DNA of 9,595 nt from an uncultured Oxalobacteraceae bacterium (GTDB lineage: Bacteria; Pseudomonadota; Gammaproteobacteria; Burkholderiales; Burkholderiaceae), in contig CAMLDH010000124.1 of the NCBI GenBank assembly GCA_946478765.1, forward strand, positions 1-9,595, given 5' to 3'. Below are positions 1-7,382 of the stretch, one piece after another (positions within the stretch are counted from its first letter, which is position 1; each line of letters begins with the position of its first letter). The translations under genes were made by a program, and so were the position numbers. The notes under the pieces are model-generated. The model saw only the letters and a list, made by a program, of their open reading frames with translations. It was not told where the DNA came from and searched no databases.

Positions 1-253
1 GGTAACACGCCCTTTACTGCGCCTTGTCCATTTGATGGCGCGTAAAAATTGATTTTTATCACGAATTGGCAGTGAGAATCTGGCTTAAATACCTAATGTG
101 GCGGCGGAAAGGGGCGCAGACGGCTTGTGGCCACGGTGTCCTTGTGCAGAGCGGTGCTGCGGCACCGATTCTGGAGGGCATTTATTGCGCAATCGTATCG
201 AGCTCGTTTTCAATCCATTGTGGTGTAACAACGTAGTCGAAGGGGGGAAGTCA

Positions 254-670
254 ATGACTGTCAAACGCGAAGATTTGCTGGCTGCGGCTACCGCCGGCGT
301 TTTGCATTACGGGGAAATCGATTCGCTGCTGATTTTTCTGGCGCAGCGGGAGGCGACGATCAGGAAGCTGACGACGGTCACGGAAAAGCCGGCGGAGGGA
401 ATGCGCGCGCATTGGATGTATTACCTGGGCGGCGTGCTGGCAATCGCCGTCGCGACCTTGTTCGGCATGCTGTTTTCAACGCGCAACGTAGGTTCGCTCG
501 GCTTGGTGGCCGTGCTGTGGTTTTCGCTGGTGTATGTGTTGTGCGCGATTGGCGCGACTGCATGGTTTGATGTGCGCGGGAGGCGTGTGCTGATTGGGTT
601 GTTTGTGGTGCTGGCGATTGCGCTGATGCCGCTGGCGGTGTTTGCGTTGCGGCGGTCGGTGGAGGGATAG
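254..670 (+). CDS. Small three-helix inner-membrane protein of unknown function
   Basis: This encodes 138 residues from an ATG at 254. A purine-rich ribosome binding site (AGGGGGGAAG, 241-250) lies just before that ATG. The open frame extends back to a GTG at 98, but those extra residues are Cys/Arg/Gly-rich, unlike a natural N-terminus, and have no ribosome binding site. The protein begins with a soluble stretch of about 50 residues (MTVKREDLLAAATAG...), followed by three hydrophobic helices at about residues 56-75, 80-102 and 115-133, and ends in a short basic tail. The N-terminal pattern, with an 'xxLLxFLxxR' helix before the membrane part, reminds me of larger DUF2157-like membrane proteins of Burkholderiales, which have more helices. 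This may therefore be a short homologue or a truncated one. No function can be assigned. The second half is very G/T-rich on the coding strand, as expected for Leu/Val/Ala/Gly helices. It is transcribed toward the chemoreceptor gene on the opposite strand. Confidence 0.7.
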   Translation: MTVKREDLLAAATAGVLHYGEIDSLLIFLAQREATIRKLTTVTEKPAEGMRAHWMYYLGGVLAIAVATLFGMLFSTRNVGSLGLVAVLWFSLVYVLCAIGATAWFDVRGRRVLIGLFVVLAIALMPLAVFALRRSVEG

Positions 671-785
671 ACGGGATTTTTTGGCGTTCGGTTTATCCGT
701 GCCGAAGTTCTGGCGGATAGGGGATGCCTCTGTCGCTGCGCCATGCGCATGGCAAACAGGCGCAATCTTTATTAAGTAATCGAGC

Positions 786-815
786 AAAAATAAGGGCGCC
801 AAATAAGGGCGCCCT
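786..815 (-). terminator. Rho-independent terminator of the chemoreceptor gene
   Basis: A perfect 8-bp GC-rich stem (793-800 with 808-815, AGGGCGCC/GGCGCCCT) has a 7-base loop. Read on the minus strand it is followed at once by TATTTTT, a good U-tract. It starts 21 bases beyond the stop codon of the chemotaxis gene. The + strand side has no T-run, so it serves the minus strand. The hairpin is built from two perfect tandem copies of a 13-bp unit (788-800 and 801-813), whose core GGCGCC is self-complementary. Confidence 0.85.
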
Positions 816-835
816 ACAGCCATCCGCAATTCGCT

Positions 836-2581
836 CTAATACTGCGCCCACTCCTCGCCAATGCGGGCGTCCGCCGCTGCCACCTTTTTCGCTGTCGCGC
901 TGCCGGCAGACGCAGCAATCCGGTGTCCCGCGTGCGGTTTGGCGCTCAGCGGGATCACGCGGGCGTTCGCTTGCTGTGCAGGTTTGGCTGCCGGCATCCC
1001 CGAGATCAATTGCGTGCCTTCCAGCTTGAACACGCTGACAACGTGTTCCAGGTTGTCGGCCTGATCCTGCAAGGACACGGCCGCGGCGGCCGCTTCTTCC
1101 ACCAGTGCCGCATTTTGCTGGGTGACATCGTCCATCTGGCCGATGGCGTGGCTGATCTGTTCGATGCCTGTGGTCTGTTCCTGGCTGGCTGCGGTGATGT
1201 CGCTCATGATATCGGCCACGCGCTTGATGCTGGTGACGACTTCTTGCATCGTGTCTCCGGCTTGATTGACCAGTCTGGCGCCGGTCTCGACCTTGTCTAC
1301 CGAGTCGCCGATCAGCGTCTTGATTTCTTTGGCTGCGCCGGCCGAGCGTTGCGCGAGATTGCGTACTTCGGCGGCGACCACGGCGAAGCCTTTTCCCTGC
1401 TCACCGGCGCGTGCGGCTTCGACCGCCGCATTCAACGCCAGGATATTGGTCTGGAATGCAATGCCGTCGATCACGCTGATGATGTCGACAATTTTTTTCG
1501 ACGATTCATTGATGTGACCCATGGTGTGGACGACTTCCGACACCACGGCGCCGCCCTTGACCGCGACTTCGGTGGCTGATACGGCCAACTGGCTGGCCTG
1601 ACGCGCGTTGTCGGCATTGACCTTGACCGTGTTGGTCAGCTCTTCCACCGATGCGGCACTTTCCTGGAGCGAGCCGGCCTGCTGCTCCGTGCGCACCGAG
1701 AGGTCAGCGTTGCCTGACGTGATCTGATGCGATCCGGTGGCGATGGACTCCACTGCACTCTTGATCGTGTGTACCGTTTTTGCGAGCGCTTCCTGCATGG
1801 TTTTCATGGAAAACAGCAGGCTGCTCTGATCGCCATCCTTGATGACGACCTGCGTCGTCAAATCGCCGGATGCAATTTTGTGCGTGATCTCCGCCGCATA
1901 GTCGGGCTCGCCGCCGAGGCTGGCGAGCAGCCTGCGGCCCATCATGACCGCCAGCACGATAGCCGCGCCAAGGGAGGCCGTGAAGATCGCCAGCAACGAT
2001 AGGTTGGCCGACTGGATGCGATCCTTGGCCTGCGCCTCGTCGGTTTCATTGCGTTTGGTGGTGATCTGCACGACCTGGTCGATCGCCTTGCGGTGGGTCT
2101 CGTAGGACTGCTTCATGCGCGTCATTGCGGCCGCGCTTGCTTCGCGATCCTGTTTCTGAATCGCGGGGATGAATTCCTTGAATGCGGCCGCATAGAACGT
2201 CATTGCCGGGATATGCGCCTGCTTCAGAAAAATATCGTCGAGTTCGCTTCCCAGTCCTTCTTTCAGCCAGACGGCGTGGCGCGTATCGTATTCAGCCTGC
2301 AATGTCTTGAGGCGTTCAATCAACGTGTCCTGTTCCGCCTTTTCGGCGGCGCCGGCGATCTGCAAAGCGACCAGGTAGGATTCGATGATGTATTCGGGCG
2401 GCGGCAATATGTCGGCAATCAGGTCCTTGCCCTGAACGATGCGCTGATAGACCGGGCCGTTGACCTTGAGTTCGTTGATCGTCTTGAAAGACCACGCGCC
2501 GTACACCGCGAAACCAAGCGCAAATACGCCTATCAGTATAGCGAAACGATGCGATAGTTTGAGATTGCGAGATGCATCCAT
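836..2581 (-). CDS. Methyl-accepting chemotaxis protein (transmembrane chemoreceptor)
   Basis: This chemoreceptor of 581 residues would sit in the inner membrane and control CheA through CheW. It has a short cytoplasmic start, TM1 (about 13-32), a periplasmic region of about 160 mostly helical residues with a PPPEYIIE motif (60-67), TM2 (about 194-214), and a HAMP-like linker with [11 protein letters not shown] (222-232) and IASGDL (236-241). The rest is a full methyl-accepting coiled coil. The hairpin tip is intact (about 372-410, with [20 protein letters not shown]). The sensor region lacks a recognisable Cache or PAS fold and resembles helical-bundle receptors; its ligand is unknown. A flexible Ala/Lys-rich tail of about 60 residues ends in EWAQY, which fits the x-[HFYW]-x-x-[HFYW] tether bound by CheR or CheB. 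The ATG is preceded by AGAGGAG (2587-2593). The gene has its own likely promoter and terminator, so it is probably a single transcription unit. No che genes are in the window. Confidence 0.95.
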   Translation of the reverse strand: MDASRNLKLSHRFAILIGVFALGFAVYGAWSFKTINELKVNGPVYQRIVQGKDLIADILPPPEYIIESYLVALQIAGAAEKAEQDTLIERLKTLQAEYDTRHAVWLKEGLGSELDDIFLKQAHIPAMTFYAAAFKEFIPAIQKQDREASAAAMTRMKQSYETHRKAIDQVVQITTKRNETDEAQAKDRIQSANLSLLAIFTASLGAAIVLAVMMGRRLLASLGGEPDYAAEITHKIASGDLTTQVVIKDGDQSSLLFSMKTMQEALAKTVHTIKSAVESIATGSHQITSGNADLSVRTEQQAGSLQESAASVEELTNTVKVNADNARQASQLAVSATEVAVKGGAVVSEVVHTMGHINESSKKIVDIISVIDGIAFQTNILALNAAVEAARAGEQGKGFAVVAAEVRNLAQRSAGAAKEIKTLIGDSVDKVETGARLVNQAGDTMQEVVTSIKRVADIMSDITAASQEQTTGIEQISHAIGQMDDVTQQNAALVEEAAAAAVSLQDQADNLEHVVSVFKLEGTQLISGMPAAKPAQQANARVIPLSAKPHAGHRIAASAGSATAKKVAAADARIGEEWAQY

Positions 2582-2713
2582 CCTGACTCCTCTTTTCGAT
2601 CAAGTTTTTTTGTGCCAAGCAGGAGAGAATGGCGCCGTACCCTTTGTCGATCAAGGTGTCGATTGCCGCGAAGTCCGGTTGCGCTCTTCTGCCTTGGATT
2701 GGGTCAAACCTCT

Positions 2714-2742
2714 GTTATAGACAATGTATTTCCTGGCGACAA
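2714..2742 (-). promoter_or_regulatory. Predicted sigma-70 promoter of the chemoreceptor gene
   Basis: On the minus strand TTGTCG (2742-2737) is separated by exactly 17 bases from TATAAC (2719-2714). These match the -35 consensus at four of six positions and the -10 consensus at five of six. Transcription would start near 2707 and leave a leader of about 125 bases. I looked for a sigma-28 flagellar-type promoter in the same spacer; TAAAG occurs (near 2750) but no GCCGATAA-like -10 box lies at the right distance. This is a prediction from pattern only. Confidence 0.45.
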
Positions 2743-2827
2743 TACCATCTTTATGGGGGGGCATGCAATTAGCGCTGAGAATCACGTGGCTTGGTCGCAC
2801 ACCGGAATACAACGCCAAGGCCGGGGG

Positions 2828-3607
2828 TCACATCTGCTTGAACAGATGCGCAAAGACGCGGCTGACCGGCAATACTTCGGTGCGGTCGCGCAGCTTGACC
2901 GACAGCTTGCCCAGTGCATCGCGGGTGGCGACCTGGATGTGGTTGACGTTGACGATGGTGCCGCGATGGATTTGCCAGAACTGGTTGGGGTCGAGTTGCG
3001 GCAACAGTTCTTTCAGGCTGGTGCGAATCAGCGATTCACTCTCTGTACTCACCACGTTCACGTATTTGTCGGTTGCTTCGAAGTACAGTACCTCGCCGAC
3101 CGGAATCAGGCGGATCTGGTTGCCGACGGCTGCGCGTATCATGCTCAGGCGCTCGGCCGCCGGCGCCAGTGCGCGCAACTGGCGGACCACGCGCTCCAGT
3201 TCGTTGCCGCGTTCGCCATGCTGCGTCAGGCGTTCCTTCAGGCGCTCCACGGTCTTGGCCAGGCGCGCATCGTTGATCGGCTTGAGCACATAATCGGCCG
3301 CCGCCTGCTCGAATGCCTCCAGCGCGAAATGGTTATGCGCGGTCACAAACACGATCAACGGAAACGGCACGTCGTCGGGCCATTCGTCGGCCAGTTCATG
3401 CGCCGCTTCCATGCCGGTCTTGCCCGGCATCTGGATATCGAAGAACAACACGTCGGGCCGTTGCGCCATGGCTTCCTGCACGGCGGTCACGCCGTTGTCG
3501 ACCACTGCGCCGATGTGCAGTTCCGGCCACAGACGCTGCAGCGCCTGCACCAGCGCATAGGCAAGGATCGGTTCGTCTTCCGCCACGAGGGCGCGCAGGA
3601 TCGTCAT
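2828..3607 (-). CDS. LytTR-family response regulator (LytR/AlgR type)
   Basis: This DNA-binding response regulator of 259 residues is the partner of the adjoining histidine kinase. The N-terminal receiver domain (about 3-125) has the acidic pair E10/D11, phospho-acceptor D57 in FFDIQMPG, T89 in FVTAH and K109 in LKPI, so all phosphorylation residues are present. A helical linker (about 125-150) leads to a LytTR domain (about 153-258) with the typical segments GEVLYFEATDKYVNV and FWQIHRGTIVNVNHI. Such domains bind short direct repeats through beta-strands in the major groove. Its ATG overlaps the kinase stop codon in an ATGA arrangement (3604-3607), which implies translational coupling. Length and domain order are normal for the family. 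Its targets cannot be read from the sequence; the neighbouring chemoreceptor and cyclic-di-GMP gene are candidates by position only. I use no gene symbol because AlgR, LytR and others share this architecture. Confidence 0.93.
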   Translation of the reverse strand: MTILRALVAEDEPILAYALVQALQRLWPELHIGAVVDNGVTAVQEAMAQRPDVLFFDIQMPGKTGMEAAHELADEWPDDVPFPLIVFVTAHNHFALEAFEQAAADYVLKPINDARLAKTVERLKERLTQHGERGNELERVVRQLRALAPAAERLSMIRAAVGNQIRLIPVGEVLYFEATDKYVNVVSTESESLIRTSLKELLPQLDPNQFWQIHRGTIVNVNHIQVATRDALGKLSVKLRDRTEVLPVSRVFAHLFKQM

Positions 3608-4716
3608 GGTTGTTGTGGAATGGTGAGTTGGGCGATCACGCCGGAGGGGGTATTGGGCAACAGGGAAAACGATGCCTGTTCGCCGTACAGCGCATGCAGG
3701 CGTTCGCGCACGTTTGTCAGACCGACATGCGTGCTGTGCGTCAAATGGTGCGGATGGTGCGGCATATCGAGTCCGAGGCCGGTGTCGGCGACCGCCAGCG
3801 TCAGCACGCCATCCTGTTCCTGCGCGGTGACGTCGATGCGTCCGCCGCCGAGCTTGGGTTCCAGTCCATGTTTGATCGCATTCTCGACCAGCGGCTGCAA
3901 CAGCATCGGCGGCACGTTCCGGTTGCGCAAGGCATCCGGCAGCTGCAGCGTATAGGCCAGGCGCGCACCCATGCGCACCGACATCAGGCCGAGATAGGCA
4001 TCCATCAATGAAAACTCATGCGCCAGCGTGGTTCTTTCCGCGCGTGACGACGACAGCGTCGCGCGCAGGTACAGGATCAGTTGATCGAGCATGTGCTGCG
4101 CCCGCGGCGGATCGATCGCGATCATGCCCTGCAGGTTGGCCAAGGTGTTGAACAGCATGTGCGGCTCGATCTGCGCCTGCAGCAGTTGCAGCTGCGCCTG
4201 CATGGCTTGCTTTTCGATCGCGGCGGCGCGCGCTTTTTCGGCTTCGGCACCGGCTGTCAGCATCGAGACCTTGGCGCGGGTCCAGAAGAACCAGGTGATG
4301 ACTGCACTGACAAGGAGGGTAATGATGAAAAACTCGGTGGCGTTTTTGGCCAGCATGTGGGCGGAAACACTCTGTGCCGGCAGGTCGAGTATCGCTATCG
4401 CCATCATGTTGCCGAAAATTTTGGCGATCGGTATCGAAATCAGGACCAGCACGAGAAAGGGCAGCCGCGGCGGCAAATGCACGCCCCACAGCACCATCCG
4501 CCCGCCATCGACGAAAAGCAGCGCCAGCGAGCCGACGCACATCGAGAACACCATGTTTTCCCGGAAGCCGCCACCCATGTGCATCACGTAAGTGACAAGA
4601 AGGGCGACGACGACATTGAAAACGGCGCCGATCGCAAAATCGACCGGCAGGCGACGCATCAGGCACTCGCGCCGGGATATTGGCGTCAATCCGGTGTTTA
4701 TGTTTGTGGCCGGCAT
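3604..4716 (-). CDS. LytS/AlgZ-type sensor histidine kinase, four membrane helices
   Basis: This integral-membrane kinase of up to 370 residues would phosphorylate the LytTR regulator encoded directly after it. Four hydrophobic helices lie at about 27-47, 54-77, 85-110 and 127-145 with only short loops, so there is no large periplasmic sensor. A coiled coil (about 155-182) leads to a His_kinase domain with the phospho-acceptor H186 in QIEPHMLFNTL, where the usual form is QINPHFLFNTL. The ATPase part has the N-box PLVENAIKHGLEP (N279), DTGLG (311-315) and GLTNVRERL (332-340). The loop between the last two holds six histidines within eleven residues (320-330), which is unusual for an ATP lid. 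The start is uncertain: the ATG at 4716 has no ribosome binding site, and the ATG at 4659 (residue 20) has only a weak GAG. Either keeps all helices. The stop overlaps the regulator start by four bases. Upstream lies a decayed CoA-transferase gene. Confidence 0.92.
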   Translation of the reverse strand: MPATNINTGLTPISRRECLMRRLPVDFAIGAVFNVVVALLVTYVMHMGGGFRENMVFSMCVGSLALLFVDGGRMVLWGVHLPPRLPFLVLVLISIPIAKIFGNMMAIAILDLPAQSVSAHMLAKNATEFFIITLLVSAVITWFFWTRAKVSMLTAGAEAEKARAAAIEKQAMQAQLQLLQAQIEPHMLFNTLANLQGMIAIDPPRAQHMLDQLILYLRATLSSSRAERTTLAHEFSLMDAYLGLMSVRMGARLAYTLQLPDALRNRNVPPMLLQPLVENAIKHGLEPKLGGGRIDVTAQEQDGVLTLAVADTGLGLDMPHHPHHLTHSTHVGLTNVRERLHALYGEQASFSLLPNTPSGVIAQLTIPQQP

Positions 4717-4738
4717 TTATGTATGTTTTTTCAGTTCG

Positions 4739-4978
4739 TTATCGATCATGCGCTGTGCGCAGGTTGCGCCGGGCGAATGCAGGAAAACGGCTAACCCGCG
4801 AAATAGTACCCCGATGACGGCATTGTCGTAAAACACGCCGGCCGATGCCAGCATATCGATCCATTGCCGCTGGGTCTTCACCATGCCCGCCGGCCTCGAT
4901 GTGGGAGATTCTGGGCGCGCCATGGCCCCGCCAGTACGCGGGTCAGATCCAGTACGCGATATGCCCAAGCGATTTTTT
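4739..4978 (-). pseudogene. Decayed, internally deleted CaiB/BaiF family III CoA-transferase relic
   Basis: Read on the minus strand, bases 4955-4920 encode VLDLTRVLAGPW, the near-invariant N-terminal signature of family III CoA-transferases. Just before it, in another frame, bases 4978-4961 read KKSLGHI, so HI-RVLDL is restored by one inserted base. After it come QNL, a frame change, and near 4884 MVKTQRQWIDMLASAGV. This resembles the family's C-terminal segment (T-x-x-x-W-I-x-x-L-x-x-A-G-V-P). A later frame ends FARRNLRTAHDR and then a stop at 4741-4739. The order is right, but only about 240 bases remain of a usual 1.2 kb, and at least two frame changes are needed. A 55-codon open frame (4884-4717, with a weak GAGG site and codon use like its neighbours) runs through the second half. 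It could be a small gene, but I think it is leftover coding sequence. The N-terminal match is strong; the C-terminal match is from memory of the family and weaker. Confidence 0.6.
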
Positions 4979-7272
4979 CAGCGGCGGGTTAGCCATGTTT
5001 CGAATTGCCCCAGACTCAATGGTTGGCTGAAATAGTAACCTTGCGCAAGGTCGCAACCGTGCGTGCGCAGGTATTCCAGCTGTTGAGGCGTCTCCACGCC
5101 TTCAGCCACGACAACGAGTCCGAGCGGATGGGCCATCGAAATGATCGCATCGGTGATCGCGCAATCGTCGCCCTCGGCCGGCAGGCCGGCGACCAGACTG
5201 CGATCGATCTTGAGCTTTTTCACCGAATAGCGGCGCAAGTAAGACAGGCTGGAATAGCCGGTGCCGAAGTCATCGATGGCCAACGGAATTTGCATTTGCG
5301 TGATGCTGTCGAGCACCGCCGCCGCGGTCGTATTGTGCTGCATGACCGCGCCTTCCTTGACTTCCCATTCCAGACGCGACGCCGGCACGCCGGTGCGCTC
5401 CAGCGTCGCTTCCAGCAACGGCACTATCGCCTGATCCATCAATTGGCTGGTCGACAGGTTGATCGCCATATTGAGCCCGTCAAGCCCGCGATCCCGCCAC
5501 AGCCGCCATTGCAGGCAGATATGATCAAACATCCATTGGCTGACATCGGTGATCAGGCCGGACTCTTCGGCCACCGGCATGAAATGCGACGGCAGCAGCA
5601 GGCCACGCTGCGGATGCAGCCAGCGCAGGAATGCCTCGACGCAGCGCACCTCGCCGCTCGCCAGGTCAATCTGCGCCTGATAATAAAATTCGAGCTGGTT
5701 GCGTTCCAACGCGTGGCGCAAATCGATTTCGAGCTTCAGGCGGTCGCTTGCGCCATTCATCAGGACCGGCGCAAACAAATGGTATTGATCGCGGCCGGCC
5801 GATTTGGCGTGATACATCGCGATGTCCGCTTTTTTCATCAGCGTCTCGAGATCGGTGCCGTCGAACGGATAGAACGAAATGCCGACGCTGGCCGAGATAT
5901 GCAACTCGCGGCCGTTGAGCGAAAATGTCTCGCGCATCGATTCCACGATTTTCTTCGCGATATCCTCGGCAATGTGCGGCCGGGTCAATTCGCGTGCCAG
6001 CAGCATGAATTCGTCGCCGCCCAGACGCACCAGGATATCGTTCTTGCGGACCGAATTTTTCAAGCGTCGGGCGACCGCCTTGAGCAATTCATCGCCGATT
6101 GCGTGGCCCAGCGAATCGTTGATGCTTTTGAAGCCGTCGAGGTCGATGAAGAAGGCTGCCAGCGACGGCGAGGTTGCGGCGATTTTCGGGAAAATGTCGG
6201 TGGTGTGATACTGCAGGTAATGGCGGTTGGGCAGGCCGGTCAGGCTGTCATGATGCGCCAGATGGCGCAGTTCATCCTCGGTTCTGGCGCGCTCCGCTTC
6301 CTTGTAGATCAATGAGATAAGGGTCGAAACATTGACGATGAAATCCGATTCGTCCTTGCTCCAATGGCGTACGTGATGCAAATGGACGGCGCACAGTATC
6401 CCTTCGACGTTGCTGCCTTTTTTTGCCGGCGCCAGCACCATGGCCTTGATCGACTGCGAGTGCAGATAGCCGCGCATGCTGTCAGCGCGGGTATCGCGGT
6501 CGACATCGGAAACAATGATGGTTTTTGATTCCTGCAGCGCTTGCTGCAGCAGCGGATGCACATCGATCGGAAACGCCATGTGCGCGGCATCGCTCCGGAA
6601 TTTCCGTTCGCTATTGTCGTACATCATGACGCACACCACTTCGGACTGGTCTTCATTCATTTTCCAGTAAGAGCAGCGATCGATGCCCGCGACATTGGCC
6701 GACGCTTCCAGGATGGGTCGGAGCGACCGTATGAAACTGGTATGCCGATATTGCGCCATTTGGAACAAACGGTTGAGATAATGCAACTGGCGCTTTTTCT
6801 CCCTGATGTTGGCATGCTGCCGTTGGTATTGCTCGGTAATATCCCGTCCACTCAACAATAAGCCGGCGACTGCTTGATTGTTTGAAAGATTGCACCCCAG
6901 AATCGAGAGGTGGCGCCACGAGCGATTGCGATGCTGAATGCGAAAAACCGCCGGCGGCATCGGCTTTTGCGGCCCGCCTTTCAGAAGGGCTTCAATGGCC
7001 GCGACGGCTTTGGGCCGATCCTCCGGATGAATTAATTCGATTGCGCGGGAGTGCATCATTTCCTCGGGCGTATAGCCGAGGATTTCCTTGAACGCGGGGT
7101 TCGCATACAAGACTACCCCCCTCGTGTCCGGCGTCAATATACTGACCAGATCAGGTGCGTTTTCAGCGATTGACCGAAAACATGCGGCGGCGTCAACATA
7201 CGGATACTTTTCTGCTTCAACGGCAATTACCGACTTGGCAGATGAAGAAGCAAGGGGGGTGTGCGGCTGCAT
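4978..7272 (-). CDS. PAS-GAF-GGDEF-EAL cyclic-di-GMP synthase/phosphodiesterase
   Basis: This soluble signalling enzyme of 764 residues has no membrane helices. A PAS domain (about 30-148, ending SGRDITEQ) is followed by a helical linker and a GAF-like domain (about 180-330). The GGDEF domain (about 338-495) keeps GGDEF at 418-422, metal ligand D377 and an inhibitory I-site RKND (409-412) exactly five residues upstream, so it should make cyclic-di-GMP and be product-inhibited. The EAL domain (about 515-755) keeps E546, N605, E637, D667/D668, K688, E724, E727 and Q744, so hydrolysis is also plausible. Its signature reads EAFLR instead of EALLR, and EVKE stands where E-x-T-E is usual. Which activity dominates cannot be told from sequence. 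The ATG at 7272 has no Shine-Dalgarno sequence; CCCCCTC precedes it instead. No terminator separates the gene from the relic and kinase downstream, so co-transcription is possible. Confidence 0.95.
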   Translation of the reverse strand: MQPHTPLASSSAKSVIAVEAEKYPYVDAAACFRSIAENAPDLVSILTPDTRGVVLYANPAFKEILGYTPEEMMHSRAIELIHPEDRPKAVAAIEALLKGGPQKPMPPAVFRIQHRNRSWRHLSILGCNLSNNQAVAGLLLSGRDITEQYQRQHANIREKKRQLHYLNRLFQMAQYRHTSFIRSLRPILEASANVAGIDRCSYWKMNEDQSEVVCVMMYDNSERKFRSDAAHMAFPIDVHPLLQQALQESKTIIVSDVDRDTRADSMRGYLHSQSIKAMVLAPAKKGSNVEGILCAVHLHHVRHWSKDESDFIVNVSTLISLIYKEAERARTEDELRHLAHHDSLTGLPNRHYLQYHTTDIFPKIAATSPSLAAFFIDLDGFKSINDSLGHAIGDELLKAVARRLKNSVRKNDILVRLGGDEFMLLARELTRPHIAEDIAKKIVESMRETFSLNGRELHISASVGISFYPFDGTDLETLMKKADIAMYHAKSAGRDQYHLFAPVLMNGASDRLKLEIDLRHALERNQLEFYYQAQIDLASGEVRCVEAFLRWLHPQRGLLLPSHFMPVAEESGLITDVSQWMFDHICLQWRLWRDRGLDGLNMAINLSTSQLMDQAIVPLLEATLERTGVPASRLEWEVKEGAVMQHNTTAAAVLDSITQMQIPLAIDDFGTGYSSLSYLRRYSVKKLKIDRSLVAGLPAEGDDCAITDAIISMAHPLGLVVVAEGVETPQQLEYLRTHGCDLAQGYYFSQPLSLGQFETWLTRR

Positions 7273-7382
7273 TTTTAGAGGGGGATTGGAATCACGACTT
7301 TAGAGACGCGGTTTGAAAACAAGTTCTGCGGAAATTTGTTCGGCGGTACACTATTTACCTCATCCACGATCCCACTCATTTC

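Noticed and set aside
44..57. AAAAAT/ATTTTT inverted repeat near the left edge
   Set aside because: It has an A/T-only six-base stem with a two-base loop and no GC-rich part. It is not a terminator and has no recognisable regulatory role.
98..253. Extension of the small membrane protein back to a GTG at 98, adding 52 residues
   Set aside because: The added residues are Cys-, Arg- and Gly-rich without family character, no ribosome binding site precedes the GTG, and a strong purine-rich site sits right before the ATG at 254.
2735..2755. Sigma-28 flagellar promoter upstream of the chemoreceptor
   Set aside because: TAAAG is present but no GCCGATAA-like -10 element occurs at the required distance; a sigma-70 pattern in the same place fits better.
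2788..2821. Imperfect hairpin downstream of the response regulator gene (GGCTTGG with CCAAGGCC)
   Set aside because: The stem needs a bulge, the loop is long and no T-run follows on the minus strand, so I do not call it a terminator.
2612..3955. Long open frame of 447 codons on the plus strand
   Set aside because: It is antisense to the response regulator and kinase genes, which have complete domain motifs. Its translation is His/Arg/Gln-rich without domain character.
4717..4884. Possible 55-residue small gene whose TAA directly abuts the kinase ATG (TAAATG)
   Set aside because: Codon use is acceptable and a GAGG lies upstream, but the start of its product resembles a CoA-transferase C-terminal segment and the sequence before it carries the N-terminal signature of the same family. 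A relic explains both better than a new small protein.
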